NCBI RefSeq assembly: GCF_025685425.1
Contig: NZ_JAGTAS010000057.1
Location: 1-64,000 of the forward strand
Length of the DNA: 64,000 nucleotides
Direction: 5' to 3'
DNA from: Terriglobus albidus
Lineage (GTDB): Bacteria > Acidobacteriota > Terriglobia > Terriglobales > Acidobacteriaceae
Part shown: positions 37,103 to 46,711 of the stretch, one piece after another
Numbering within the stretch: the stretch's first letter is position 1
Layout: every line of letters starts with the position of its first letter
The notes under the pieces: model-generated
Told to the model about the DNA's origin: nothing
Seen by the model: the letters and a program-made list of their open reading frames with translations, nothing else
Database searches by the model: none
Position numbers and translations under genes: made by a program

Positions 37103-38530
37103 GTGGCATTCGTCACCGACAAAGCGGAACTCAAGCCGGGTCTGATTATCTTCCGGCGCGGCGACGTGGATCATCGCATGTGGTATTGCCGCATGAAGAT
37201 ACCGAAGGCCGACCGCTACAAGACCGTCTCGCTCAAAACGACCGACATCGATGCGGCGCGTGAGCGCGCCTTCGATCAGGATGCAGACATCCGATTCCGT
37301 CTAAAGCACGATGTACCTGTGTTCAACCATCCCTTCCGCGAGGTAGGAAGAGAGTATCTGCTGACACAGGAGGCACGGGCGCAACGCGGAGAGATAAGCG
37401 CAGCCCGTCCAAAGAAAATGCGGGCCATCATCGAAGGCGCTTTAGACCGATATGTCGGTTCGACCCAGGTCCACCTGATCGGTGATGAGCTCTGGGGTGG
37501 CTATCCGGCATGGCGACGGGAGAACGGTGCGGGGCGGAACAGGCGTAACGGCGTTCGGGAGATCACTGCCGACATGGCGCAAGCCTTTGCGAATAAGGAA
37601 GCCGAACGCCGCACCAAGGTACAGCACACCCGAGGCATCAGGGTTTTGAAGCCGATCGAAGTCCAACCTACGGAGGGACGGGCGGTTCCCTTCATCAGCG
37701 ATTCCACCATCCGCTTCGAGATGTCCATCTTTGGCGCGGTGATGAACTACGCCATCAAGAAACGGTATGTGCCGACCAGCCAGCGTTTCGATGAGCGGCC
37801 CAAGCTCAAGACCATGCGACGCGACGAGTTCACGCTGGAGGAGTACCGCAAGCTCCATACGGTCGGAAGGAAGTGGATTGCGCAGGCAGATAAGCCTTCA
37901 AGCGTCTGGAATCGGACCGTTACGTACAACATGATTCTGGTTGCCTGCAATACAGGGATGAGGCCGGCAGAGATGAAGAATCTACGCTGGCGCGACATCA
38001 TGCCGGCCAAAGATCGCGAGGGGCGCGAGATTGTCGTGCTGTTCGTCCAGGGTAAGGGCAAGTCTCGCAGGTTGGTGGCTCCAAAGAGTGTCGGAGATTA
38101 TTTGGAGCGCATCCGGGTTATCTCCAAAGCCACTAAACCGGATGACAGCGTCTTTACCAACGTCACGGGCACTCCCGCAAAAACTCTCTACAGCACTTTG
38201 ATTGCTGATCTTCTGGATGAGGCGAGTCTGCGCGAAGGCACGCAGGGCGTGCCGCGCTCGACCTATTGCTTCAGGCACACGTATGCCACGCTCCGATTGC
38301 AGGAAGGGGTGGATGTGTATTTCCTCGCTGAGCAGATGGGAACTTCCGTCCAGATGATTGAGAGCCACTATGGGCACGTGAACACCGTCAAGCACGCGGA
38401 CCGCGTATTGCAAGGCATGGCGGGATGGGAGCTGCCACACCCAGAAGTGGACGCTACCAGGGCCAAAGCGTCGAAGGCGGCGGAGACGCACGATAAATCC
38501 AAGCGAGGTCAGCATCGCAGGGCAGGCTGA
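37103..38530 (+). CDS. Tyrosine recombinase / integrase
   Basis: The protein has about 475 residues from a GTG at 37103 preceded by GGAGGGG; the open frame extends to 36995 without a ribosome site. The catalytic domain has Arg in NTGMRPAEMKNLRW, a Lys in QGKGKSRRLV, the YxxRH box YCFRHTYATL (a known variant of HxxR) and the nucleophile Tyr in ESHYGHV. It is the first gene of an accessory region. The 3' end and its flank occur again, decayed, at 44489-44880. It probably integrates or excises that element. Confidence 0.92.
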   Translation: MAFVTDKAELKPGLIIFRRGDVDHRMWYCRMKIPKADRYKTVSLKTTDIDAARERAFDQDADIRFRLKHDVPVFNHPFREVGREYLLTQEARAQRGEISAARPKKMRAIIEGALDRYVGSTQVHLIGDELWGGYPAWRRENGAGRNRRNGVREITADMAQAFANKEAERRTKVQHTRGIRVLKPIEVQPTEGRAVPFISDSTIRFEMSIFGAVMNYAIKKRYVPTSQRFDERPKLKTMRRDEFTLEEYRKLHTVGRKWIAQADKPSSVWNRTVTYNMILVACNTGMRPAEMKNLRWRDIMPAKDREGREIVVLFVQGKGKSRRLVAPKSVGDYLERIRVISKATKPDDSVFTNVTGTPAKTLYSTLIADLLDEASLREGTQGVPRSTYCFRHTYATLRLQEGVDVYFLAEQMGTSVQMIESHYGHVNTVKHADRVLQGMAGWELPHPEVDATRAKASKAAETHDKSKRGQHRRAG

Positions 38531-38639
38531 TCGTGGAACCTTCCGAAGCCGTCTTTGGCCGGAGCCGCTGGCGGAGGCTGGCGCAGGGGAGATATGATCC
38601 CGTCGTCCGGCCCGGACGCTCTTAGACGGGATCTTTCTG

Positions 38640-38681
38640 GATTTGCCGCTTGCCCCGCTGGGGCGTTCTTAGCGGCGAATC
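38640..38681. repeat. Stem-loop 3' of the integrase gene
   Basis: GATTTGCCGC (38640-38649) pairs with GCGGCGAATC (38672-38681). The same stem-loop, with perfectly matching arms, follows the integrase remnant at 44800-44841. Conservation of this site next to both integrase ends suggests an attachment or terminator function. Confidence 0.55.
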
Positions 38682-38711
38682 TCCACGCACGTGCTGCCCT
38701 GGCGGCTGTAA

Positions 38712-40148
38712 TTAGTGCAGCGCCCCTGTTCCTTTCAGTGAAACGCTCGGCTTTGCGGAATGACGGGCCGCCGCAGGTCTTGACGGCGCAGGCTTCATCT
38801 CGTCGCTAAACCAAACGGAAAAGTTCTGCTCGATTTCAGCAAAAGGCTTCCTCAGTGCGCTCTGCAGGATCTCTTTTTGGTCCACCTGCGGAGTTTGTTC
38901 TGCATCTGACCCCTGATTTTTGATTTGCGAATATACCTCCCGGAGAACGCCCTGCTTATCGAGATATCGAACGAAACATGCGGCCATCGCATTCACTGCG
39001 GCTGCGCGTTGAAGATCATCTTGGCTCTTTGCCTGATACATGTCCCATCCGCCATCGATCAGAGTAGCGAGCGATGGCCGCTGAGACCATTCTTTTTGCA
39101 ACATCTCGTCACGCCAACTCTTCTCGAAGAGGAACGAATTGACGCTGGGAATTCCGACTGCGATTTCTGAAGCGAGTCCTTCCTCAAGCCAAGCCGGTGC
39201 ATCTCCAAAATTGCCCCGGATCATCAAGTGAGTCAACTCGTGAGCAAGTGTGCCACAGCTTTCTTCTCCTCCCATTCCTACGATTGAGAGATCCTCGTAA
39301 ACCGAATATGCGACTGTTCCGGGCGGCAATTGAAGGCGATGAAGGGCCTCGGCGTATTCGTTCACCGATCCGACGATTGGGAGAGCGTACACAAGCACCA
39401 TATCGTTCGGAAGCTCCATCTTGAAGTCGCGAATCAGGCTGGACTTGTACGGAGCGAGGCATACACCTGTTCGCATTGCTACAGCGTTGTCGGGTAAATC
39501 GGAGAAAACCAAGAATTGATCGACTTGAGCATGTCCTAGCTGAAAATGTTGGCTCCGTATGGGGCGAAGCAGATCGTAGGAGTGATTAAGGGCGAGGTCG
39601 GCCAAGATTGACTTCCTGTCATCGTCGCTCCCAACCGGGATCCTTCGCGCCAACAGGTCATCCGATAAGATCGGAGATGTCATGATAACTGAGCTAGCTT
39701 TACTGTTCTTGCTGTAGACGAGGTACCCGCTTTTGCTGTAGCCTGTGACGCCAGCCGTCAACTCAGCCGCACCGTTCGCGCCAGAGCTAGGAAGTTGTGT
39801 CGGTGGGATTCCGGATGTAACTCTGCATCGATCGATCTCATTTTGAATGACATCCCGTTGTTTGTCTGTTAGACGACCACGGTCAAGGGCATGACCGAGC
39901 ATCCTTTGACCATCAGGCTGGAGGCCAGCCATCCGGCATTCTGTAGTGCCTATCATGTAAGCGACTTCCCATTTCCTCCCTCCGGGCCCATTCCAATATT
40001 TCAAGAGTTCTTTCCGAACGGCGTCGTTGCCGGGGTCAGGGTAATGCTGTGTTGCCCATTCCTTCTCGATAGAGGAAAGGCTTTGAGCAGAACCATTCCA
40101 GCAATAGAAGGCAGAGCATATAAGCGCCAGCAATAAAGACCTTCTCAC
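38712..40148 (-). CDS. Exported gluzincin-type metalloprotease-like protein
   Basis: This 478-residue protein has a signal peptide (RSLLLALICSAFYCWNGSAQ). Near residue 300 is the zinc motif HELTH (CGTLAHELTHLMIRG), followed after about 15 residues by WLEEGLA, whose Glu would be the third ligand, as in peptidase-MA gluzincins. The N-terminal 280 residues are unassigned. It is encoded 17 bases downstream of a small membrane protein, so the two form an operon. The last codons run into the integrase-flanking repeat, placing the gene at the edge of the inserted segment. Confidence 0.8.
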   Translation of the reverse strand: MRRSLLLALICSAFYCWNGSAQSLSSIEKEWATQHYPDPGNDAVRKELLKYWNGPGGRKWEVAYMIGTTECRMAGLQPDGQRMLGHALDRGRLTDKQRDVIQNEIDRCRVTSGIPPTQLPSSGANGAAELTAGVTGYSKSGYLVYSKNSKASSVIMTSPILSDDLLARRIPVGSDDDRKSILADLALNHSYDLLRPIRSQHFQLGHAQVDQFLVFSDLPDNAVAMRTGVCLAPYKSSLIRDFKMELPNDMVLVYALPIVGSVNEYAEALHRLQLPPGTVAYSVYEDLSIVGMGGEESCGTLAHELTHLMIRGNFGDAPAWLEEGLASEIAVGIPSVNSFLFEKSWRDEMLQKEWSQRPSLATLIDGGWDMYQAKSQDDLQRAAAVNAMAACFVRYLDKQGVLREVYSQIKNQGSDAEQTPQVDQKEILQSALRKPFAEIEQNFSVWFSDEMKPAPSRPAAARHSAKPSVSLKGTGALH

Positions 40149-40165
40149 CTTACTTCCCCATTCAC

Positions 40166-40864
40166 TCAGTGCTTAGATTTTGATTCTGTGATGATCTCCG
40201 TATTCGGCGGTGTCACCGTCTCCGTTTTGTTGCCAGCGACGGTGGCTCCGGGAAGAACATGGGGTGCGATGTATACAGGATGATCGGTGACAGTAATTCG
40301 GGTCTGCGAGGTCACGGCAACGATAAGAAGAATTGTTCCGAAACACGCTAGTACGATACCCGGAGATGTGCTCGCTATATCTACACGCCAACCTGTAGCA
40401 CCGCCGCCAATCTTCGCGGGATCTTCCTTTAACTTGCCGAGAATAAAGACCGCTCCGAGAAGAGCCATGATCTCGCCGGTGATGAAGGCAAGGTGCTTTG
40501 TCCAGATTCGCGACATCAGGAGGGCATTCGCCTGGTGATACCGCTTGTCCAGTGCATCCGCCTCCAGCAAGAGCAGGCTACGAGTGATTTGTTGATTTGG
40601 ATTTGAGTTGACAGCGTTCTCGGGAAGGGTGCGCTCCATCAGTGCCCGTATGGTAGTTACGTCGGGAGATTGAATATCACGACGCACGAGCACCATGTCG
40701 GAGATGCTGACGGCAAGCAAAATCACGGAGACCAGTGCTACAAACCACGTCATGAATGGCAAAATGCGGAGTTGCCATTGCGCTCTATTGAGCGAGTGAA
40801 TTGGGTAGAGATCAGATTCTTCGGCAATATAGGGTGACTGCTGATGAGGCGTATCCATCGTCAA
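40166..40864 (-). CDS. Three-helix membrane protein of unknown function
   Basis: The protein is 232 residues. Hydrophobic helices lie at about residues 38-60 (FMTWFVALVSVILLAVSISD), about 125-145 (FITGEIMALLGAVFILG) and about 168-188 (IVLACFGTILLIVAV). A helical soluble segment with LLLLEADALDKRYHQAN lies between the first two. No family is recognised. It lies directly upstream of the metalloprotease gene on the same strand. An effector or anchoring partner role for that protein is possible but unproven. Confidence 0.7.
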   Translation of the reverse strand: MTMDTPHQQSPYIAEESDLYPIHSLNRAQWQLRILPFMTWFVALVSVILLAVSISDMVLVRRDIQSPDVTTIRALMERTLPENAVNSNPNQQITRSLLLLEADALDKRYHQANALLMSRIWTKHLAFITGEIMALLGAVFILGKLKEDPAKIGGGATGWRVDIASTSPGIVLACFGTILLIVAVTSQTRITVTDHPVYIAPHVLPGATVAGNKTETVTPPNTEIITESKSKH

Positions 40865-41347
40865 GGCGCTCCTGTTCCAGAAAATCTAACTCCACAACCA
40901 ATTTTTCTAGTTCGTTACGGGGCCCTTCAATTTTCCAATGACAGCTAATACTTGTGCCGTGAGCGCTGAACCAGCCTACCTATTCCTAGCGTTCCCATCG
41001 TCTCCGTGATGTCATCGCACGTCAAGAGGAAAAAAGTTGAAGCCACACGCCTGAAATGCGTGTGGGGTCAGTTGGTTCGCGAAGCAAGCCATCTTAGCTC
41101 CCACAATTTGATCTACTTGCCGCGCGGCCGTGCCAGCTCCAAGATGAGGAATTAGTGCTTGGGAGCCTCTCTAGTCCAGCGTGAACTGTTGAATCTACCC
41201 GATCTGGCCGGGCCAGCTTGAATGCTCCTGCTCGCCGACTACCTGGACGTATCGGGAGCGAAGAACCGGTGTCAGTGCCGGAGTAGGTGAGTTCAAAGCC
41301 AACGGCATGTGGTGGCTGCGTTTGGAATTGCGGCGCGACAGAGTGCC
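40865..41347. other. Gene-free stretch
   Basis: Nearly 500 bases between two minus-strand genes without a plausible reading frame, RNA or repeat. It presumably holds the promoter of the membrane protein-metalloprotease pair. Confidence 0.5.
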
Positions 41348-44323
41348 CTATTTATTGGGCTCGAGCGTTCGTCTGCAACCAAGTGCTGCCTTGAACGAAT
41401 CCAATTTCGTGTTTTGCCTTTCCTGATCCGCCCACTGCGTATCAATTTCAAGTGTCTGTTCAGGGTTCAAATGCCATGAGAGGGGCGTCGTCGATTCCTC
41501 GCGATAGGGCACTCGAACAGGGATCAGGTGAGTGTGGCTGTTGGTGCTGAGAACACGGTTGAGCGCTTTTTGGAGGAGATCCTGCTCGATTTTGCCGCGC
41601 GTTTGCTGCGAACTAGTGCGCACCGACATTAGCGTTCCGACTGGCGCGAGGATCTGCCGTTGCCACGTCCATGGAGCTCCGCTGGACTTGTCCTCGGATG
41701 CGGAATCGATGATGAGCAGGTACACATCGTACTGATCGAGCGCCGCACCGGCCCCCATGAGCCATTGCACTGCACTCAGCATTCCGGAGTTGTCGTAGTA
41801 CCCACCATCCCCGAAGTGCAGTTGGGCATACTTTCTGTCCGTCTCGGCACGGGCCATGGGCGATACGTATGGGAACGTTGCGGAGAGCCTCGCTGCTGTC
41901 GCGACACTGAGGTCGTAGCTTGGGAAGAAGGAGAAGAACTGGAGGGTTGCGGCCTCGGCCCTGTCGGGCTGCTCATAGAGTCCCGTTGTGGCAGCAATGA
42001 ACCGATTGCCCGTCTCGGACACGGTGGCGTTGAATATGTTGGCGGGCCTGGCTCCGTGAGCGACGTCGTCATTCCAAGCGGCTAACGTGGGTGTCTGCTC
42101 GCGCCTAGCCCAGTGCTTTGTCCACTCCTCTTCGAGCGCCCAACCGCGGTCGATATATTGCCCGGTCGGCCATATATGCAAGAGGTTAAGCATGTTGGAC
42201 CCGGGTACGGTACGCAGCAGATCGGGATAAACGAGTCCCCAGCCTACAGCTCCCAGGTCCGATGCGCGGGCTTCCCGATTGATCGACTTCAGCATGTTTG
42301 CATCAATGCTTTGGCCGTCGTATAGCCCGGTAAAGTACATTGCACCTTCACTCCCGCCAGAAACTGAACTGATAAGTACGACTGAAGATAGAAAACGATT
42401 CGTAGAACCGACGGTACAGTCAGTTGCTAAACCTGTGAGTACCTGGGCCGTCCACGCCGAAGCGCGAATGCCTCCACCAGCCGTAGCTACAACGACCAGG
42501 TTTTTCCCCTCGCTGCGACGAGTTGCCCAGCTCTTGATTACCTGGTCGGGAGGCAGCACGGTGACTGCTTGGTGGGTCTTGAGCTCGAATACATGGTCCG
42601 TTCCACCGGCCGTGGCGAGCAGCATAGAGGAGACAAATACGGTCGTAAGAACAGGTATGCGCAGCCGGTCTAGGAAAAAGGATATTCCAGAAAAGAACCA
42701 TGCGAACAGGCAAAGAAGGAGGATGACATAGACCATTGCTGCCGGAGGATCATCGGTTTTCGTGGGCGAAGTCATTATTCCGATGACAAGGTAGATGGCC
42801 AGCGTAGTTAGAAGGGCCGTTCCTGCGAGACGATGGCCCGACCGGAGCACTGTTACTTGCACCTCGCCGACCGTCTGCTTCCTTAGCAGCCCTGTCTGTA
42901 GGCTTTTGGGCAATGCTCTTGCCAAGACCGCAGCAACGATTTTAGAGGGCAGCCAAGGAGGGCCGCCGCGAGGCTGGACAAAGGGGAGCGGTGGATATAG
43001 CGCGCACACGGTCTTCGTTCCATCGGGGTCTTCAACCAGCGCATGAATCAAGGCGGTGATCACTAGAAAAACCAGAGCGCCGAGCGCCGCCAGTAGGACC
43101 GCGAGCAGTTTCGTCTCGATGCTGAGCGCATTTTGTGTGCCAACCCAGGTCATCGCGATCATCGGCGCAGCTAATAGCGAAAACAACGTGGTAGGCCACC
43201 ATGATGCGCCAAGTGAAGGATTTGCATCGCTGAGGTCCGGAAACCGTTCGGGCGCGTACACCAAAATGAGCCGTGCCGTGATCATGACGATCAGCGCAAG
43301 CAGAAAAGAGGCATAGCAGATGAGGAAAAAGGATGTTCGGGCTATGGCATCGAACAGCCCGTAGAAGATGGACGGCGCGTAGAAATAGCCGGACGGAAGA
43401 ATAACGGCAAGCAGGAGCGCGGTGATGACCGGGAAACGCAGCAGGTACGCATACAGAATGAAGCGCTGCAAGTTGCCGGGAGAATAAAGGACAATCGCCA
43501 GTACGAGAGCGAGCGTGAGCAGGAACATGCCGACGCTCGGGTTAGCTTGTGCCAGTGTTCCCCAAACGATTACTGCGCCGGCTATGATCAACAGGCCGCC
43601 TAGCAACCTCCTGCGCCACCTCGAGTCCCCAATGGGATAGAAACCCAGCAGAACCGCGGACACGCCAAGCATGCACCACTTCACTGTGGAGATCGTTCCG
43701 GGTGTAGTGAACTGCTGGCGTCCAAGTTCGACTGCGGACAGCGCGCGCAAAAGATAGAAATCTTCAGCGATATCACAAGCGGCCGTGACGGAGATGGCTA
43801 CTGCGACGCCTGTGAAGAGTAGTCGGGCCGCGCGTTTGGGCTGCTCAAGAGCATAGAGGCTTGCCAAGGCCAGAAACGTGAGCCAATACAGGGCTATGAA
43901 GCCGAAATCGAGTCTGGTATTGGCAGTGACTAGGTGAAGATTATTGGTGCGATCGGCCCTCGTCTGATTCGTTGTATCTGTCTCGGCCGCAATTGCGTTC
44001 GTGAAGCATCTTGCATCACGACTCAGTTCAAGCTGAATGAGATCAGGCCCGGATTTGTGCGCGCACTGTTCCGGAATCACTACTCCGAGATGGCTTGGCT
44101 GTGACACGTAGCAGCTGAACTGGAGCTGCATAGCTCCGCCGTACAGAACCGTTAGCAAAAGCAGAAACCAAAACATGCGGACAGCGAACTTGTTCCCAGC
44201 ACGACGGATCCAATGCATCGGCTCCGTACGGAGTCGTCGACTAACCGGCGAATCGTTAGGGTTCTGGGATTCAACAGCGCGGAGAATTGGTCCGACGCAG
44301 GTCAAAGGCAGGTAGACGCGCAT
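41348..44323 (-). CDS. Multi-pass membrane protein with C-terminal patatin-like phospholipase domain
   Basis: The protein has about 991 residues from the ATG at 44323 with GGAG seven bases upstream; the frame extends to a GTG at 44437. The N-terminal half has about a dozen hydrophobic helices. The C-terminal third is patatin-like: oxyanion segment ATAGGGIRAS, nucleophile Ser in SSVSGGSEG (Ser in place of the first Gly of GxSxG) and the Asp of the dyad in FGDGGYYDNSG. It would hydrolyse acyl lipids at the inner membrane. It lies in an integrase-flanked cargo segment with a metalloprotease operon. Patatins are effectors in several defence systems. Confidence 0.85.
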   Translation of the reverse strand: MRVYLPLTCVGPILRAVESQNPNDSPVSRRLRTEPMHWIRRAGNKFAVRMFWFLLLLTVLYGGAMQLQFSCYVSQPSHLGVVIPEQCAHKSGPDLIQLELSRDARCFTNAIAAETDTTNQTRADRTNNLHLVTANTRLDFGFIALYWLTFLALASLYALEQPKRAARLLFTGVAVAISVTAACDIAEDFYLLRALSAVELGRQQFTTPGTISTVKWCMLGVSAVLLGFYPIGDSRWRRRLLGGLLIIAGAVIVWGTLAQANPSVGMFLLTLALVLAIVLYSPGNLQRFILYAYLLRFPVITALLLAVILPSGYFYAPSIFYGLFDAIARTSFFLICYASFLLALIVMITARLILVYAPERFPDLSDANPSLGASWWPTTLFSLLAAPMIAMTWVGTQNALSIETKLLAVLLAALGALVFLVITALIHALVEDPDGTKTVCALYPPLPFVQPRGGPPWLPSKIVAAVLARALPKSLQTGLLRKQTVGEVQVTVLRSGHRLAGTALLTTLAIYLVIGIMTSPTKTDDPPAAMVYVILLLCLFAWFFSGISFFLDRLRIPVLTTVFVSSMLLATAGGTDHVFELKTHQAVTVLPPDQVIKSWATRRSEGKNLVVVATAGGGIRASAWTAQVLTGLATDCTVGSTNRFLSSVVLISSVSGGSEGAMYFTGLYDGQSIDANMLKSINREARASDLGAVGWGLVYPDLLRTVPGSNMLNLLHIWPTGQYIDRGWALEEEWTKHWARREQTPTLAAWNDDVAHGARPANIFNATVSETGNRFIAATTGLYEQPDRAEAATLQFFSFFPSYDLSVATAARLSATFPYVSPMARAETDRKYAQLHFGDGGYYDNSGMLSAVQWLMGAGAALDQYDVYLLIIDSASEDKSSGAPWTWQRQILAPVGTLMSVRTSSQQTRGKIEQDLLQKALNRVLSTNSHTHLIPVRVPYREESTTPLSWHLNPEQTLEIDTQWADQERQNTKLDSFKAALGCRRTLEPNK

Positions 44324-44488
44324 GCGTGCACTCCAGGAGATGAGATCATCAGAACTTTGCAACGTTGCAGCCCGGGGGTAAAGGAGATTCGACGGAAACT
44401 CTAGCACTGGTACAGCCGAATGCAAACTGCTTTTCACTGCGGCACTTTGACTGCATGACTCCGGCGCGGCGATTCGTACCGGGTAGTC

Positions 44489-44703
44489 CGTGGACGTGTA
44501 TTCTCGGATGAGAACATCAGTGCAGATGATTGAAACTCACTATCGGCGCGTGAACGCCATCAAGCATGCGGACCGCGTGTTGCAGGGCATGGAAGGACGG
44601 GAAATACCGCAACCGGAAACCGGGCGATACCAAGGGTAAGGCGTCCAAAGCAGCAGAGACCCGCAATAAATTCAAAAGAGATCCGCGCAACAAGCTGCGT
44701 TGA
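44489..44703 (+). pseudogene. Decayed 3' end of a second integrase
   Basis: The translation SVQMIETHYRRVNAIKHADR and the following LQGMEG match the C-terminus of the integrase at 37103-38530, including the nucleophile Tyr. A frameshift after about 40 residues moves the reading into the next frame, which again matches the Lys/Ala-rich integrase tail (KASKAAETRNKFKR). The upstream catalytic domain is missing. Homology continues through the 3' flank to about 44880. Confidence 0.85.
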
Positions 44704-44799
44704 CTGTGAACCGATCGGAGCCGTTCTTTGGCGGAAAGGCTGGCGTAGGGAGATGGTGTCGCCATCATGGAGCCCGGCGTACCTACCAAAGATGATTCT

Positions 44800-44841
44800 G
44801 ATTTGCCGCTCGCCCTGCTGGGGAGTTCGTCGCGGCAAATC
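44800..44841. repeat. Stem-loop 3' of the integrase remnant
   Basis: GATTTGCCGC and GCGGCAAATC are perfectly complementary 10-base arms. This is the second copy of the stem-loop at 38640-38681. Confidence 0.55.
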
Positions 44842-44969
44842 TAAGCGCACGTGCCGCCGCAGGCGGCAGTTTTTAGGCAGCCATAAGCCTTTCGCTTAAT
44901 GTGCCAACCTGAAACGATGCGGGACTATATCCGCTCGGCCTGCCCCGACAAGAGATACAGGTAGTTACC

Positions 44970-45488
44970 CTACTGTCCCAGCTCTTCTAGAGCCATGGAC
45001 GCTAATTTTGTATTGGCATCATCCAAGGCTTTTTTTGAATCGTGCCATTGTGCTTTCGTAGAGCTATCTGGATTGCCGTTGCACTTCTTGAACAGTTCGT
45101 CACTTAGGCCGCGAGCCACGTTTGTCTGATCTATGATCAAAGGTCGTTTGGCATAATACGCTTGGATACGTGTCAAAGATGTTCGGAAAACATCAACATT
45201 TTCGCTTTCGAATTTGTCGCGATTTCTGTTAAATGCACAGAAATCGCCAGCTGCAACGCTATATTGTCGAGAAGCGGCGATGAACGCTTCTACAGCGTTG
45301 GATCGTAAGGTCATCTGCGTCCCGATCAGGGCCTTATCGAGGTCATCGACGTGACTAATAAATTTCAACGAGAGAAAGGCTCCCACGGCGCCAAGTATCA
45401 TGGTGCGGCATGTTTCTGCCCAAAATTTGCGAGAGTCACTCCATTTCCTCAGCTCGTCCGCGCTCTTACACTTCAGGTCATCGCCCAT
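44970..45488 (-). CDS. Single-helix membrane protein of unknown function
   Basis: This 172-residue protein has a hydrophilic N-terminus of about 25 residues, one hydrophobic helix (TMILGAVGAFLSLKFISHV, about residues 29-47) and a helical soluble domain of about 120 residues that includes three cysteines. No family is recognised. It is a solitary accessory gene between the integrase remnant and the ATPase-PIN module. Confidence 0.65.
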   Translation of the reverse strand: MGDDLKCKSADELRKWSDSRKFWAETCRTMILGAVGAFLSLKFISHVDDLDKALIGTQMTLRSNAVEAFIAASRQYSVAAGDFCAFNRNRDKFESENVDVFRTSLTRIQAYYAKRPLIIDQTNVARGLSDELFKKCNGNPDSSTKAQWHDSKKALDDANTKLASMALEELGQ

Positions 45489-46240
45489 CTTGTCTCCTAA
45501 ATGCGACGATAATACGACAAAATTTCCACTCTAGTGTCTCGATCCTGAGAAAATGGATGAGCAGGTCTCCCGGAAAAGGCTGTATCACCATGTCCCGATT
45601 TAGGTCACAAATAGACGTCGCGCCGATTGTCCCCCTCATAAGAAGCGGCAAAATCGGGACATGAGGAGAAATGTTTTGAGTATGTCGACGTCAAGTTGCT
45701 TCCCCAAATTCGGTCGCTCCAGCAAACGCTCCTCATGTCGCTATGGATTCGGGAGAGAGAAAGATCCCCGTCCAATCCAGCAAAGCGACCGAGGTCGCAA
45801 AGATCGCGATTTTCCCCGTTGTACGTCACAACTTCTTTAGCAGACTGAATACGGCGAATGGCACGTGAAATTTCTGCTCCACGATATGCTCGGGATCGCT
45901 GACTTGAGACCGAGTAGATCCCGACAATGTCTGGGGGCTGTATCCAATACGAGTGTTGCCATTTTTATCCACCAGGACTCCGTCTAAAAGGACGTTTCAC
46001 CGTGTATAGCAGCACGGGCCGTTTCTTCAATCCCTTCTAAAATCCGTGGGATCTTTTGATGAGCCATTATCGCGGCAGAAGTCCATAATTCTGCGCCTAT
46101 TCCTTCGTAACTAACGATTCCATAATACGATCTGTTTCAGGGCCTTAAAAAACCGAGCGAGCTTTGATTTGCCGCTAGTATTTTTCATATTCTTGTGAAT
46201 ATAGCGATTAGATGCCTGTAAAGGACTCGCGCTTCGCATG
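45489..46240. other. Gene-free accessory stretch
   Basis: About 750 bases with no reading frame I can support. The only structure noticed is an 11-base inverted repeat, TGTCCCGATTT (45591-45601) with its complement (45651-45661). Short frames in it lack ribosome sites and family resemblance. Confidence 0.45.
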
Positions 46241-46711
46241 CTAAAGAAGCCCCCCAGCCTGACTGGCGTCAAGAACCCGAACAGCTATTCCGTTCTTGAG
46301 CCTTGCTCTAACGGACGCGGGAATATCACCAAAGTCGTGAGAGACCAGGGTCTTGTCGCTTGCATTGTGCGCGACACAGACGTAGGTACGGTCTGGCCCT
46401 TTTGGTACTTGCCTTATGTGACGTCCAACTGATGTCGGAACAGTTTTCGGTACTATCGATACTCTATTTGACGCAGCTAGATGCGTGACAAGAATGTAGC
46501 CTAGTGAGCCAGCTCGCAAGTGACTGATGTACTCGTGCCCAATGATGCTCCTGTTTTTCGCTGGATCCATGTCGAATCCAGCGTCCACACAGAGCTTAGT
46601 TGTTGCGCGGTACAGCAACTCAACCAGATTTTGTGCGGCCTTCTGTCGCTGCTCTTGATGATTTTCAGCATGAAGCATGACATTTGTGTCGATTACGATA
46701 TCGTCAAGCAT
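46241..46711 (-). CDS. PIN-like nuclease domain protein
   Basis: At 156 residues this is the length of a single PIN domain. Asp8 in IDTNVML is the first acidic ligand; Glu60 is a candidate second; Asp107 (PDRTYVCVA) and Asp126 (LVSHDFGDI) fit the third and fourth. PIN domains are metal-dependent RNases found in toxins and in RNA processing. The start overlaps the stop of the upstream ATPase gene (TAATG), so the two are translationally coupled and probably form one functional module. No antitoxin-like partner other than the ATPase is present. Confidence 0.8.
   Translation of the reverse strand: MLDDIVIDTNVMLHAENHQEQRQKAAQNLVELLYRATTKLCVDAGFDMDPAKNRSIIGHEYISHLRAGSLGYILVTHLAASNRVSIVPKTVPTSVGRHIRQVPKGPDRTYVCVAHNASDKTLVSHDFGDIPASVRARLKNGIAVRVLDASQAGGLL

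Noticed and set aside
45605-45829. 74-codon minus-strand frame in the spacer
   Set aside because: No ribosome site, no family, and composition is not distinct from surrounding non-coding DNA.
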